From NCBI RefSeq assembly GCF_019024285.1, contig NZ_WMKZ01000005.1, forward strand, positions 94,773-158,772: a stretch of 64,000 nucleotides of DNA, in the 5' to 3' direction. Shown piece by piece: positions 54,857 to 64,000 of this stretch. The stretch's first letter is position 1. Every line of letters starts with the position of its first letter. Origin of the DNA: Alkalihalobacterium elongatum. GTDB taxonomy: Bacteria; Bacillota; Bacilli; Bacillales; Bacillaceae_F. The translations under genes and the position numbers were made by a program. The notes beneath the pieces were generated by a model that saw only the letters and a program-made list of their open reading frames with translations, ran no database searches and had not been told where the DNA came from.

Positions 54857-56143
54857 CTAAAAATAAATTAAATATCGAAAATAAATATAAATGGTGGAAA
54901 TAATAAACGAAACGAGAGCTACTGGTGCACCTACTTTTAAAAATTCAAGATAGCTAAAGGATTGTTTCGCCTTAACAGCTAATCCCGCTACAATTACGTT
55001 TGCCGTTGCTCCAATTAATGTAGCATTTCCACCTAGACATGCACCTAGGGCAAGCGACCACCATAAAGGATCTAAATTTGTCATACCATAACTTTGAAAT
55101 TCAAGAATTACTGGGATCATCGCCGCAACAAACGGGATATTATCGACAAAGCCTGATAAAATACCTGACCCCCATAAAATATAGATGGCCGTCTTCGGTA
55201 AATCACCTTCAGTATAGTAAATAATGGATTTTGCAATCTCATCAATAAGACCTACTTCTTTAATTCCTCCGACGAGCATAAATAAACCGATAAAAAAGAA
55301 TAGTGTAACCCACTCAATGGACTTGAACACTTCTTCTACATCTTGTCGTTGATACGTCAATAACATGAGTAGAAGCGCACCACCCATAGCAATGCTCGTT
55401 ATATCCACATTTAATAGCGGTTGAATAATAAACCCTAACGTCGTAAGACTTAAAACAGAGATTGACTTATATAACAATACTTTATCTTTTAGATATTCTT
55501 TCGGGTTAACCCTCTCTAATTTGTTTCGATCTTCTAATGAAACGTGTAAGGAGCTTCGATAATAAGCCACAAGTCCAAACATTACAACAATAAAAATAAT
55601 GAGTACAACTGGCCCCAGATGCAATAAAAAATCATTAAAAGTTAAATGCTCTACTGCTTGCCCAATCATCAAGTTGGGCGGGTCACCAATTAAAGTTGCT
55701 GTTCCTCCAATGTTTGATGCCAATATTATCGATAATAAGAAAGGAACTGCATTGAGCTTAAGTAATTTAGTTAGAGTTAAAATGATTGGGACAACTAACA
55801 AAACCATTGTGACATTGTTAAGAAAAGCTGAACCGAGAGCTGTCATTAGCGATACTAGGATAAGAAGTGGAATAGGCTTTCCATCTACGTATTTAGCTAC
55901 ATGAAGAGCAATAAATTCGAAAAAACCACTCTGGCTAGTAATCGATACTAATATCATCATTGCTAACAGTAACGAGATCGTATGCCAATCAATATATTGA
56001 AGAAATGCTCCGTCTAAATCAATAATTCCTACGAAAAGCATTCCCACTCCACCTAAACAGGCTACTAATGCCCTGTTGATTTTCTCACTGATGATGAATA
56101 TGTAACTGATGATAAAAATGATAAAGGCTAAGGTCACTTCCAT
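54857..56143 (-). CDS. Ion transporter of the ArsB/P-protein type (IT superfamily)
   Basis: Polytopic membrane protein with about ten to twelve helices and two related halves: ASNIGGTATLIGDPPNLMIG in the first and LGACLGGNATLIGATANVIVAG in the second, plus FLNNVTMVLLVVPI and FVDNIPFVAAMIPVI. These are hallmarks of the ArsB, NhaD and P-protein carriers. Cargo could be sodium, arsenite or an anion; no ars or sodium-regulated neighbours help decide. ATG at 56143 (428 residues) has AGAGG ahead; the frame opens further to 56197. Single-gene transcript. Confidence 0.85.
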   Translation of the reverse strand: MEVTLAFIIFIISYIFIISEKINRALVACLGGVGMLFVGIIDLDGAFLQYIDWHTISLLLAMMILVSITSQSGFFEFIALHVAKYVDGKPIPLLILVSLMTALGSAFLNNVTMVLLVVPIILTLTKLLKLNAVPFLLSIILASNIGGTATLIGDPPNLMIGQAVEHLTFNDFLLHLGPVVLIIFIVVMFGLVAYYRSSLHVSLEDRNKLERVNPKEYLKDKVLLYKSISVLSLTTLGFIIQPLLNVDITSIAMGGALLLMLLTYQRQDVEEVFKSIEWVTLFFFIGLFMLVGGIKEVGLIDEIAKSIIYYTEGDLPKTAIYILWGSGILSGFVDNIPFVAAMIPVILEFQSYGMTNLDPLWWSLALGACLGGNATLIGATANVIVAGLAVKAKQSFSYLEFLKVGAPVALVSFIISTIYIYFRYLIYF

Positions 56144-56355
56144 GTTGAATTTTCCTCTCCCTCTTATTTCTATCATCCTATGTCGGGTATGTCCCATTCA
56201 TGTTTATTTTTGACTCCTTTTATAAGTGGAGTACGTTTTCTAACCGTTATAGCTTGCGAAATAAGCTAAATTTTTTTAAAAGTTATTCTATGTTTGGCCA
56301 AGCCTGAATAAGCTGTATTAATCATATTAATGAAAGGTTGAAAGGAGAGATTTCT

Positions 56356-56727
56356 TTGGCATATCGTGGGATATTTGGGTCAATGCTTTACGGTTTAATT
56401 GGAGTATTGTTTATAGCTGTAGCATTCAGTTTCGTAATTTCTTTAATTTTGTCATTTAGTTCTTTAACTGAAGCATCATTTTCTTGGTTTATTCTTATTG
56501 TTTCCTTCCTAGCATTATTTATTGGAGGTATGATCGCTGGCGTTAAAGCAAAAGAAAAAGGTTGGATGGTAGGAGCTGGTACTGCCCTTTTATTTACAGC
56601 AATCACTTTTTTCATTCAGTTTTTAGGCTATAACTCTGCGTTCACAATGGAACAATACTTATATCATGGTGGATACTTACTCACATCAGTTATTGGAGGA
56701 ATCATCGGAGTAAATGTAGGGAAATAA
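56356..56727 (+). CDS. yrzE: TIGR04086 family membrane protein (YrzE)
   Basis: 123 residues with four membrane helices and little else (YRGIFGSMLYGLIGVLFIAVAF, FLALFIGGMIAGVKAKEKGWMVGAG, GGYLLTSVIGGIIGVNVG). The pattern and position next to yajC match YrzE. AAAGGAG lies eight bases ahead of a TTG at 56356; an upstream in-frame TTG at 56338 would put that site inside the gene. Plus strand, with a dispersed repeat starting right after its stop. Function unknown. Confidence 0.85.
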   Translation: MAYRGIFGSMLYGLIGVLFIAVAFSFVISLILSFSSLTEASFSWFILIVSFLALFIGGMIAGVKAKEKGWMVGAGTALLFTAITFFIQFLGYNSAFTMEQYLYHGGYLLTSVIGGIIGVNVGK

Positions 56728-56884
56728 GAAAAGCGGAAGGCGCCCGTTTAGCGGCGACAAGCGCTGGAGGACCAACAATAAGTGGCCTGTCCTTTGGACA
56801 TGTTTGATGGACCGAAGCGACCTCGAGCCGCTGGGCACTGGAGCTAGACTAAGAAAAGCGGAAGTGCCCGGTTAGCGGTGTATG
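56728..56884. repeat. Dispersed structured repeat between yrzE and yajC
   Basis: A full copy from GAAAAGCGGAAGGCGCCC (56728) to GGGCACTGGAGCTAGACTAAG (56852) and a truncated second copy to 56884. Compared with 34381-34503 most of the interior matches (GCGACAAGCGCTGGAGG, TTTGATGGA, GAAGCGACCTCGAGCCG). It begins within the stop region of yrzE. Confidence 0.88.
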
Positions 56885-56900
56885 GACAACCTACTAAACA

Positions 56901-56990
56901 AAAAAAAGAGACTGACAATAGAGAAAGCTCCTATACAGTACGATGATCTCATCGTGTTAAGGAACCGAACCTCTGTGTCAGTCTCTTTTT
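56901..56990 (-). terminator. Long-looped terminator after yajC
   Basis: AAAAGAGACTGACA (56904-56917) pairs with TGTCAGTCTCTTTT (56976-56989). The 58-base loop itself contains a perfect hairpin ACGATGA/TCATCGT at 56940-56955, so a branched structure forms. Eight T follow on the minus strand. It ends the ruvA-yajC operon. Confidence 0.85.
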
Positions 56991-56997
56991 ATGTACA

Positions 56998-57261
56998 TCA
57001 ATCAGGGTTTACAACTTCTCTAACCGCGTTACGGTCAAACGTAAGCTTACGATTATCATTGACAAGTAAAACCATGATATCTTCATCAATCGAGTCAATG
57101 ACTCCATGTAAGCCACCAATCGTAACAATCTTATCACCCTTTTGTAAGCCCGCATGCATTTCACGGATTGCTTTTTGACGCTTTTGCTGTGGACGAATTA
57201 ATAAGAACCAAAAGATTGCAAACATTAGTAGCAACGGTAAAATAGTGCCTATCATTTCCAT
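56998..57261 (-). CDS. yajC: Preprotein translocase subunit YajC
   Basis: Single-span membrane protein of 87 residues that associates with SecDF. Helix at about 5-22 (LPLLLMFAIFWFLLIRPQQKRQK) and a small cytosolic barrel with LQKGDKIVTIGGLHGVI. AAGGAGGGG precedes the ATG. Last gene after tgt, as usual. Confidence 0.94.
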   Translation of the reverse strand: MEMIGTILPLLLMFAIFWFLLIRPQQKRQKAIREMHAGLQKGDKIVTIGGLHGVIDSIDEDIMVLLVNDNRKLTFDRNAVREVVNPD

Positions 57262-57308
57262 GTTTATTTCCCCTCCTTTATAAAGTATATTCTTAAGACA
57301 TGTTCTCT

Positions 57309-58448
<1,140 letters not shown>

Positions 58449-59492
58449 TTAACGTTGCCCTCCTTCTCTAATAAACATTGCATCACCGAAACTAAAAAAG
58501 CGATACTTATTTCGGACAGCATGTTCATATGCTGAGAGTATATTATCTCTACCCGCTAGTGCCGATACGAGCATAACGAGTGTCGACTTTGGTAAATGAA
58601 AGTTTGTTATTAAAGAATCAATTCCACGATACTTGTAGCCAGGATAAATAAAAATATCCGTCCATCCCGATGCAGTAGCAAACTTCCCATCATTTTGACT
58701 AGCAATAGTTTCTAACGTTCTAGCTGACGTTGTACCAACTGCAACAATTTTTCCACCTTGTTCTCTCACTTGGTTAAGCAGCATCGCCGTTCCTTCGGTC
58801 ATTTGGTAAAACTCTGCATGCATTTCGTGTTCTTCAATACTTTCAACGCTCACTGGACGAAACGTCCCTAAGCCAACATGTAGTGTAATAAATGCAATAT
58901 GTACACCTTTTTCACGAAGCTTTTCAAGTAGTTCATCGGTAAAGTGAAGACCTGCTGTTGGCGCTGCAGCTGAACCACGATGTTTTGCAAAAACCGTTTG
59001 ATATCGGTCTTGATCTTCTAGTTGTTCTTTAATATAAGGTGGAAGCGGCATTTCTCCTAAAGAATCCAAAATTTCATGAAAAATTCCCTCATATTCAAAT
59101 TCAATAATTCTCCCACCATGTTCAAGGCTCTGTTTACAAATCCCTCGAAGTTTACCTTCACCGAAAACAAGCGTAGTACCTTCTTTCACTTTCTTCCCTG
59201 GTTTAACTAAAGTTTCCCAAGTATCTCCTTCAAGTTGTTTAAGAAGGAGTAACTCAACCTTGGCTCCAGTATCTTCTTTAACTCCATATAATCGTGCAGG
59301 TAAAACCCTCGTATCATTTAAGACAAGACAGTCACCTTCATTTAGAAAATCGACAATCTCATAGAAATGTCTGTCTTTAATTTCACCTGTTTTTTTGTCT
59401 AAAACAAGAAGCCTTGAGGCGGTTCGATCTAGCAGAGGAGTTTGAGCAATTAATTCTTCTGGTAAGTAAAAGTCAAAGTCGTTTACATTCAT
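58449..59492 (-). CDS. queA: S-adenosylmethionine:tRNA ribosyltransferase-isomerase
   Basis: Adds the epoxyqueuosine ring from SAM to preQ1-tRNA, the step after Tgt. [63 protein letters not shown] and [19 protein letters not shown]. 347 residues. AAGGAACG precedes the ATG. No queG is in the window. Lies 79 bases below the DUF2905 gene. Confidence 0.96.
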   Translation of the reverse strand: MNVNDFDFYLPEELIAQTPLLDRTASRLLVLDKKTGEIKDRHFYEIVDFLNEGDCLVLNDTRVLPARLYGVKEDTGAKVELLLLKQLEGDTWETLVKPGKKVKEGTTLVFGEGKLRGICKQSLEHGGRIIEFEYEGIFHEILDSLGEMPLPPYIKEQLEDQDRYQTVFAKHRGSAAAPTAGLHFTDELLEKLREKGVHIAFITLHVGLGTFRPVSVESIEEHEMHAEFYQMTEGTAMLLNQVREQGGKIVAVGTTSARTLETIASQNDGKFATASGWTDIFIYPGYKYRGIDSLITNFHLPKSTLVMLVSALAGRDNILSAYEHAVRNKYRFFSFGDAMFIREGGQR

Positions 59493-59571
59493 TTAATTCG
59501 TTCCTTTTCATAATGGTCAGATGTCAATCTTTATTAGCATACATAAACGAAATATTAAACACAAGTACAAC

Positions 59572-59790
59572 CTAACGAAATCTGCCGATGACAAATAAAA
59601 TAAGTGAGATGACAACACTTAAAACGATAGATGTCATGATCGGAAAATAAAAAGTTGTATTTTCTCTCTTGATTAAAATGTCACCTGGTAGCTTTCCTAA
59701 AGGTAAAATTCTTCCGCCAACTTGCCACAATATTCCAATCAAAACTAATATGACACCTATAGTAATTAATAGCTTTGGCATATTGCTCAA
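59572..59790 (-). CDS. DUF2905 family small membrane protein
   Basis: 72 residues with two membrane helices (about 6-25 and 46-68) separated by [27 protein letters not shown], the DUF2905 signature. TTG start overlaps the ruvB stop by four bases, with GGAGGTG ahead. Conserved between ruvB and queA in many Firmicutes; function unknown. Confidence 0.88.
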   Translation of the reverse strand: MSNMPKLLITIGVILVLIGILWQVGGRILPLGKLPGDILIKRENTTFYFPIMTSIVLSVVISLILFVIGRFR

Positions 59791-60788
59791 GCTTCTGGCA
59801 CCTCCATATGAAAATGTTGATAGACTAAAGGTGTTACGACTCTTCCTCGTGGTGTTCTTTGTAAAAATCCAATTTGCAGTAAATATGGCTCATAGACCTC
59901 TTCAATCGTGTCTGGTTCCTCACCGATTGTGGCTGCAATTGTATCGATACCAACAGGACCGCCACGAAACTTTTCAATAATCCCCATTAATAATTTATGA
60001 TCAATATGGTCTAATCCTAAACGGTCAACTTGTAGACGTTCTAATGCATGATGTGCTAACGAGGCAGTAATTTGTCCATCCCCTTGAACTTGAGCAAAGT
60101 CACGGACACGACGCAATAAACGGTTAGCAATTCTCGGTGTCCCCCTAGATCTTCTTGCAATTTCTCTGGCAGCATCTTCATCAAGCTCTGCTTCTAAAAT
60201 TTCCGCTGTTCGAATAACAATTTGGGATAATTCTTTTTCATTGTAGTATTCTAAGCGTGATAACACTCCAAAACGATCTCTTAACGGAGCTGATAATAAC
60301 CCTGCTCTTGTTGTTGCACCAACAAGTGTAAACGGGGGTAAGTCAAGACGAACAGACCTAGCCGTCGGCCCTTTTCCAATCACAATGTCGATGCAAAAGT
60401 CCTCCATCGCAGGATATAACACTTCTTCAACTACTCGATTTAAGCGGTGGATTTCATCTATAAATAACACATCACCAGGCTCAAGTGCTGTTAGGACTGC
60501 CGCCAAGTCACCTGGCCTTTCAATGGCTGGGCCTGAGGTTGTTCTCATCTGAACACCCATTTCATTTGCAATTATTGCCGAAAGCGTCGTTTTCCCAAGA
60601 CCAGGTGGTCCATATAAAAGGACATGATCTAAACTCTCCTGCCTCATTTTAGCAGCTTCGATAAAGATTTTAAGGTTATCTTTAACTTTTTCCTGTCCAA
60701 TGTATTGATAAAATTGCTGCGGACGGAGACTGCCCTCAATCATGTCTTCTTCGACCTGCGAATGTGCAGAAATTATTCGTTCTTCCAC
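59787..60788 (-). CDS. ruvB: Holliday junction DNA helicase motor RuvB
   Basis: AAA+ motor that drives branch migration with RuvA. Walker [16 protein letters not shown], Walker [14 protein letters not shown], sensor [18 protein letters not shown] with the Arg finger, and a C-terminal winged helix ([17 protein letters not shown]). 333 residues. GTG start at 60788 behind AGGAGG, 25 bases below ruvA. Confidence 0.97.
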   Translation of the reverse strand: MEERIISAHSQVEEDMIEGSLRPQQFYQYIGQEKVKDNLKIFIEAAKMRQESLDHVLLYGPPGLGKTTLSAIIANEMGVQMRTTSGPAIERPGDLAAVLTALEPGDVLFIDEIHRLNRVVEEVLYPAMEDFCIDIVIGKGPTARSVRLDLPPFTLVGATTRAGLLSAPLRDRFGVLSRLEYYNEKELSQIVIRTAEILEAELDEDAAREIARRSRGTPRIANRLLRRVRDFAQVQGDGQITASLAHHALERLQVDRLGLDHIDHKLLMGIIEKFRGGPVGIDTIAATIGEEPDTIEEVYEPYLLQIGFLQRTPRGRVVTPLVYQHFHMEVPEA

Positions 60789-60813
60789 GACTTTTCCTCC
60801 TGTCCGATTAATA

Positions 60814-61428
60814 TTACTGCTTCAACATAAGTTGGAGTGCTTTTTTTATGTATTGATCCGTCGTTGTCTCTTCTTTTTCTAATTGCGGAACGATCTTGTT
60901 AATTTCACGATCTACATAACCTAATGCTTTTAAAGCCTCGACAGCTTCTTCAAGCTCTTTGGAGTAAGTATTGCCCTTAGGCTTGCTAAACTCTTCTGCT
61001 ACACCTTGCTGGAATAAGTTTGGAGCAAATTCATCTAATTTCCCTTTTAAATCTAATATAATCTGTCTGGCGGTTTTTTTGCCTACCCCTGGAAATTTAA
61101 CAAGGAACTTCTCATCCTCTTCTTCAATTGCGTTCACAAGTTGTTCTGGTTGACCAGAAGCAAGGATCGCTAAAGCACCCTTAGGACCAATTCCAGAAAC
61201 ATTTAATAATTTTTCAAATAAATGTCTTTCTTTTCTCGTTTTAAATCCATACAAACGAATTAAATCTTCACGTACATGTTGGTATGTATAGATCTTACAT
61301 TCTTCTTCTAACTCTTTTTGGAATATAAAAGGATTTGGACAATGAATTTGATACCCAACCCCATTTACCTCTATAACAATATATTGAATATCTATAAAGT
61401 CAACTTTTCCTTTAATAAAATCAAACAA
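60814..61428 (-). CDS. ruvA: Holliday junction DNA helicase subunit RuvA
   Basis: Tetrameric junction-binding protein. OB fold ([27 protein letters not shown]), two helix-hairpin-helix motifs ([13 protein letters not shown] and [17 protein letters not shown]) and a C-terminal three-helix RuvB-binding domain ([17 protein letters not shown]). 204 residues. The start is a TTG at 61428 behind GGGAGAG; a nearby ATG is out of frame and stops at once. Confidence 0.96.
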   Translation of the reverse strand: MFDFIKGKVDFIDIQYIVIEVNGVGYQIHCPNPFIFQKELEEECKIYTYQHVREDLIRLYGFKTRKERHLFEKLLNVSGIGPKGALAILASGQPEQLVNAIEEEDEKFLVKFPGVGKKTARQIILDLKGKLDEFAPNLFQQGVAEEFSKPKGNTYSKELEEAVEALKALGYVDREINKIVPQLEKEETTTDQYIKKALQLMLKQ

Positions 61429-61622
61429 CCATATCTCTCCCTTTACCTTCTTCTATGTAAAAAACGAACATGTATTTCTATTTTATCATAACCAACCTTT
61501 TTCATATAGTGATAAGAAAACGCAGCGGAGCCCAAATTCAGCAAGGTTCTTTAAAAGCGCTAATAAACGCTAATAATAAAATAAGCTGTTTTCATACAAT
61601 TTATTGCTTTGAAGCGACGACG

Positions 61623-61651
61623 AAAAAGACGTGATGTCAATATCACGTCTT
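61623..61651 (-). terminator. Terminator of bofC
   Basis: AAGACGTGAT (61626-61635) pairs perfectly with ATCACGTCTT (61642-61651) and TTTTTC follows on the minus strand. It touches the bofC stop codon. Confidence 0.88.
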
Positions 61652-62239
61652 CTACATCTCCGTTTCTGCATACTTTTTAAAGGTTTTTAACACTTCTTGG
61701 TAATTCTCTCGTGACATCACTGGAATTCCGTTCTTCAGTTCACTCTCATGATGGCTTTTTAGTTTTTGCGTGTTTATTTGGAAAAAGGATTGAATAATCT
61801 TTTTTTCATCTGGTTTTCCCTCATAAATATTTAATACACCATCATCAGATAAACCGAAATATCCGTTAATTTTTAATAAAGGTGATATGTCATCTATCTC
61901 CTGCTTAAAAAGAATTTCTTCTTCATTTTGATCGACAAGTAACCATTGATCGTAGAAAGCCCAAAAATCTTCCATTGACCAAATCGTTTCCTTAACAATT
62001 TCTTCACTTACTTCACCATCTAAATAAACTCGCTGTAATTTAACTTGTATTGTCTTTGGACCCACGTCTTCGTTATTTGCCAATTTCATTACAGGAATAG
62101 CTTGTTTAGAAGCATGAGATTGAATAATCTTTTCGTTTTCTGATTGAAAGCCTAAAAGTAAGACACAACTTAACGAAAATAGGACAGCTACAACCATATG
62201 TTTTTTCGTAATTTTCTTAATGATTTGACCGTCCTTCAT
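61652..62239 (-). CDS. bofC: Forespore intercompartmental signalling protein BofC
   Basis: Exported forespore protein that, in B. subtilis, restrains SpoIVB and so delays sigma-K activation. Signal-anchor helix (about 14-33, VVAVLFSLSCVLLLGF), then IQVKLQRVYLDGEVSEEIVKETIWSMEDFW, the BofC N-domain, and a C-domain with KINGYFGLSDDGVLNIYEG and CKVIQSFFQI-like KIIQSFFQINTQKL. ATG at 62239 follows GGTGGTGAT and gives 195 residues. A GCATT and CATATAA pair upstream loosely resembles a sigma-G promoter. Confidence 0.9.
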   Translation of the reverse strand: MKDGQIIKKITKKHMVVAVLFSLSCVLLLGFQSENEKIIQSHASKQAIPVMKLANNEDVGPKTIQVKLQRVYLDGEVSEEIVKETIWSMEDFWAFYDQWLLVDQNEEEILFKQEIDDISPLLKINGYFGLSDDGVLNIYEGKPDEKKIIQSFFQINTQKLKSHHESELKNGIPVMSRENYQEVLKTFKKYAETEM

Positions 62240-62431
62240 AAAATCACCACCATATAAAAAATAAAAGCACTTATTTATATGTCTATCTTTACCACCAATA
62301 AATGCTTTTATCCATAAAGTGATGAAATTCGTTCTTTCGTTCATAAATTATCTGAAGTAGATGAAAATTGTTTGTATAATAATTTTATTATTGAATATGC
62401 TATTGAACAGGATTGGAAACTATATGTATTT

Positions 62432-62456
62432 GAACAGGAGAGTAGATCTCCTGCTC
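62432..62456. repeat. Hairpin after the YhcN-type lipoprotein gene
   Basis: GAACAGGAGA and TCTCCTGCTC pair with one G-U pair around a five-base loop. No T-run follows on the minus strand, so it is only a weak terminator candidate. Confidence 0.5.
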
Positions 62457-62465
62457 ATAACCTTA

Positions 62466-63662
62466 CTAGTTACGTGTACGTTCAAATGGTCGACCAGCTG
62501 CACGACCTAGGTCTCTAATCATTTCAGTGAATGTAGCACCTACTTCATCAAATGCTTCTCCACCACGTAAACGATCGTCCATAGTACGTACTCGTGTCAT
62601 TGAATCTTTGTCTGTTACAACATGAACGTTTTTACCACGAACCATGTTTTCGATATTATTTTCAACTTTTTCTTCTAGTTTAGCTTCGTTCTTTTTATTT
62701 GTTGGCTCAACAGCTACTACAACTTGATCGTCGTGCATTACAACACGGCAATCTCTAATGCCATCCATATTTTCTACAGAACGCTCGATTTCTTGAACTG
62801 TTTGTCCATCATAATTACGGTGGTAATTAGCCGTAGTTTGACCTCTCATCGTACGATTTTGACCACGTAATACTCCACGTTGGTCTACCATACCTTCACG
62901 ATTTCCACCTGTAATTCCTGTAGCACCACCACGTGTTCCAGCTTGACCTTGAATGCCAGCTCCACGTGTTGCAGCTCCACCCATTCCTGTATTAGCATCA
63001 TCTAATGTTCCGTGTGGTACTGCAGTTCCAGTCATCCCAGTTCTACCTGCCATGCCACGACCAGTGAAACCAGCTCCACCGATTCCAGTACCGCGCATAT
63101 CATAGTTAGGACCTGTCATACGTTGGTTCATCGTTCTACCTGTACCTCTTAGGCCAGCACCTCGGTCATTAACACCTAATTGACCACCACGGATACCTTG
63201 ACCTTGACGTTGTTCAACTCCATAACCAGTAATACCTTGACGTCCAGCACGATTATTTGGTGTGAACATATCAGTTATCGGACCTTCACCTGTCCATCTG
63301 GCACCAGTTACTCCACGGCCACCAGCTGCTCCAGCTCCAGTCATTCCATGACCACCGCCAGTTCCTGCTCCAGCGCCACCAAATCCAGCACCGCCGAACA
63401 GTCCAGTACCTGCTCCACCATGAGCCCCAGCACCAGCTGCTCCATGTCCAGCCATACCAGCGCCACGTCCTTGACCAAATAAACCAACTTCCCCTCGTGC
63501 TCCTGCTCCAGCAGCACCTTGTCTACCTGCATCAGTATAGCCAATTTCTCTGTTAGCTGCTCCAGCGCCACCCATATCTCTAGCTTGGTTATCGACGCCA
63601 CATCCAGCTAAACCACCTATAATCATTGTTGCTGCAGTTATTGTAATCGCGAATTTTCGCAT
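62466..63662 (-). CDS. YhcN/YlaJ-type sporulation lipoprotein with long glycine-rich insert (CoxA position)
   Basis: Lipoprotein signal peptide MRKFAITITAATMIIGG with lipobox LAGC (Cys21). Residues about 30-285 are a low-complexity stretch rich in Gly, Ala, Arg, Met and Thr (repeated GAG, GGAG, GMTG, RGAG). The final 110 residues are a YhcN/YlaJ domain (VQEIERSVENMDGIRDCRVVMHDDQVVVAVEP, VHVVTDKDSMTRVRTMDDRL). 398 residues, about twice the B. subtilis cortex protein CoxA that occupies this place near bofC. ATG at 63662 follows AAAGGAGGAG. The insert is in frame with both ends, so it is not a frameshift artefact. Expected in the developing spore envelope. Confidence 0.85.
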   Translation of the reverse strand: MRKFAITITAATMIIGGLAGCGVDNQARDMGGAGAANREIGYTDAGRQGAAGAGARGEVGLFGQGRGAGMAGHGAAGAGAHGGAGTGLFGGAGFGGAGAGTGGGHGMTGAGAAGGRGVTGARWTGEGPITDMFTPNNRAGRQGITGYGVEQRQGQGIRGGQLGVNDRGAGLRGTGRTMNQRMTGPNYDMRGTGIGGAGFTGRGMAGRTGMTGTAVPHGTLDDANTGMGGAATRGAGIQGQAGTRGGATGITGGNREGMVDQRGVLRGQNRTMRGQTTANYHRNYDGQTVQEIERSVENMDGIRDCRVVMHDDQVVVAVEPTNKKNEAKLEEKVENNIENMVRGKNVHVVTDKDSMTRVRTMDDRLRGGEAFDEVGATFTEMIRDLGRAAGRPFERTRN

Positions 63663-63924
63663 TTGATCTCCTCCTTTCACCACTTATAGTGGCATTTTGA
63701 GATCACTTTTAGTCTGTTAATATGTAGGAAAAGAAGTAAAAACAAGGGCTTTTATTTCAAATATTTATCAATGTTTGTGCGAGCAAATGAGCATTAACTT
63801 CACTTGTAATTGATCTGCATTAAGTACAATGTTAAATAAATAAAAAATTTACTTTTTGACTTCATTTTTTTAACAACATCCTTACATTTCTCCAATAAAA
63901 AAAGAGACAGCTATATAAACTGGT
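63663..63924. other. AT-rich region at the right edge
   Basis: Upstream region of the lipoprotein gene. No open frame or RNA is recognised before the hairpin at 63925. Confidence 0.4.
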
Positions 63925-63976
63925 ACCTGTAGTTAGGACACTTGAAAAAGAGTGTTTTATCTACAGGTATTTTTTT
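63925..63976 (+). terminator. Plus-strand hairpin with T-run at window edge
   Basis: ACCTGTAG (63925-63932) pairs with CTACAGGT (63961-63968), inner ACACT/AGTGT (63938-63955) also pair, and a run of seven T follows. No plus-strand gene ends here inside the window; a transposon end or a small RNA are possible but not shown. Confidence 0.6.
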
Positions 63977-64000
63977 ATATACTTGAATTCATATATGGAA

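Noticed and set aside
56882..57178. Plus-strand frame opposite yajC
   Set aside because: Crosses the terminator and is antisense to a well-supported gene.
63180..63482. Open plus-strand frame and a second minus-strand frame (63341-63601) within the glycine-rich lipoprotein gene
   Set aside because: Low-complexity shadows of the Gly-rich codons; the main frame has signal peptide, lipobox and C-terminal domain.

Overview
The window is chromosomal DNA of a low-GC, endospore-forming Bacillaceae bacterium. Gene order closely follows the Bacillus subtilis yrh-yrr-yrv-yrb region (mtnN, greA, udk, trhP1/2, mltG, alaS, recD2, mnmA, cymR, rarA, aspS, hisS, relA, recJ, secD/secF, spoVB, tgt, queA, ruvAB, bofC). 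Ribosome sites are strong AGGAGG-type and several genes start with TTG. Sporulation genes (rsfA, spoVB, bofC, a YhcN-type lipoprotein) mark a spore former. The species cannot be named from the sequence; split secD and secF separate it from B. subtilis itself. Almost all genes are on the minus strand; plus-strand genes are yrzA, an L,D-transpeptidase, rsfA, one unknown gene, spoVB and yrzE.

Layout. 1-4.5 kb: end of the mtnN-yrhC methionine-recycling cluster, yrzA, yrrS and a GntR-controlled ABC transporter with a clear palindromic operator. 4.7-6 kb: membrane-anchored LysM-LysM-YkuD L,D-transpeptidase. 6.2-10.4 kb: greA, then udk with the tRNA wobble-uridine hydroxylation/methylation set (trhP2, trhP1, trmR). 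10.7-16.3 kb: mltG, yrzB, ruvX, yrzL and alaS behind a T-box. 16.3-21.4 kb: yrrI, yrzQ, yrzR, yrrD, recD2 and a TPR protein. 21.7-26.5 kb: mnmA, iscS-type desulfurase, cymR, a YczE-like membrane protein and rarA. 27-32.6 kb: rsfA, lutABC and an L-lactate permease with a shared operator-like motif. 32.8-36.7 kb: tcdA, 6S RNA, an array of dispersed repeats, an unknown small gene, and hom under a SAM-I riboswitch. 36.7-46.3 kb: aspS and hisS (T-box), a small HTH protein, dtd, relA, apt and recJ. 46.3-51.5 kb: lapA, a CDF transporter, secF, secD, comN and a DUF368/PopT-type carrier. 51.8-63.7 kb: spoVB, small membrane or envelope genes, yajC-tgt-queA-DUF2905-ruvB-ruvA, bofC and a glycine-rich YhcN-type lipoprotein.

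How the genes connect. tRNA function dominates: synthetases (alaS, hisS, aspS), wobble modification (trhP1/P2-trmR, mnmA, tcdA, tgt-queA) and proofreading (dtd), with uncharged-tRNA sensing by T-boxes and relA. Sulfur flow links cymR, the desulfurase and mnmA; methionine supply links mtnN and SAM-riboswitched hom. DNA repair is represented by recD2, rarA, recJ, ruvAB and ruvX, envelope and secretion by mltG, the L,D-transpeptidase, PopT, spoVB and secDF-yajC.

No phage, CRISPR array, defence island or complete mobile element is visible. The less ordinary parts are non-coding (a dispersed structured repeat with covarying ends, one copy set inserted in the alaS leader; a four-copy 41-bp tandem repeat; a second degenerate repeat family) and a few lineage-specific proteins (glycine-rich lipoprotein, unknown 95-aa gene overlapping hom, Gly/Tyr-rich 90-aa protein).
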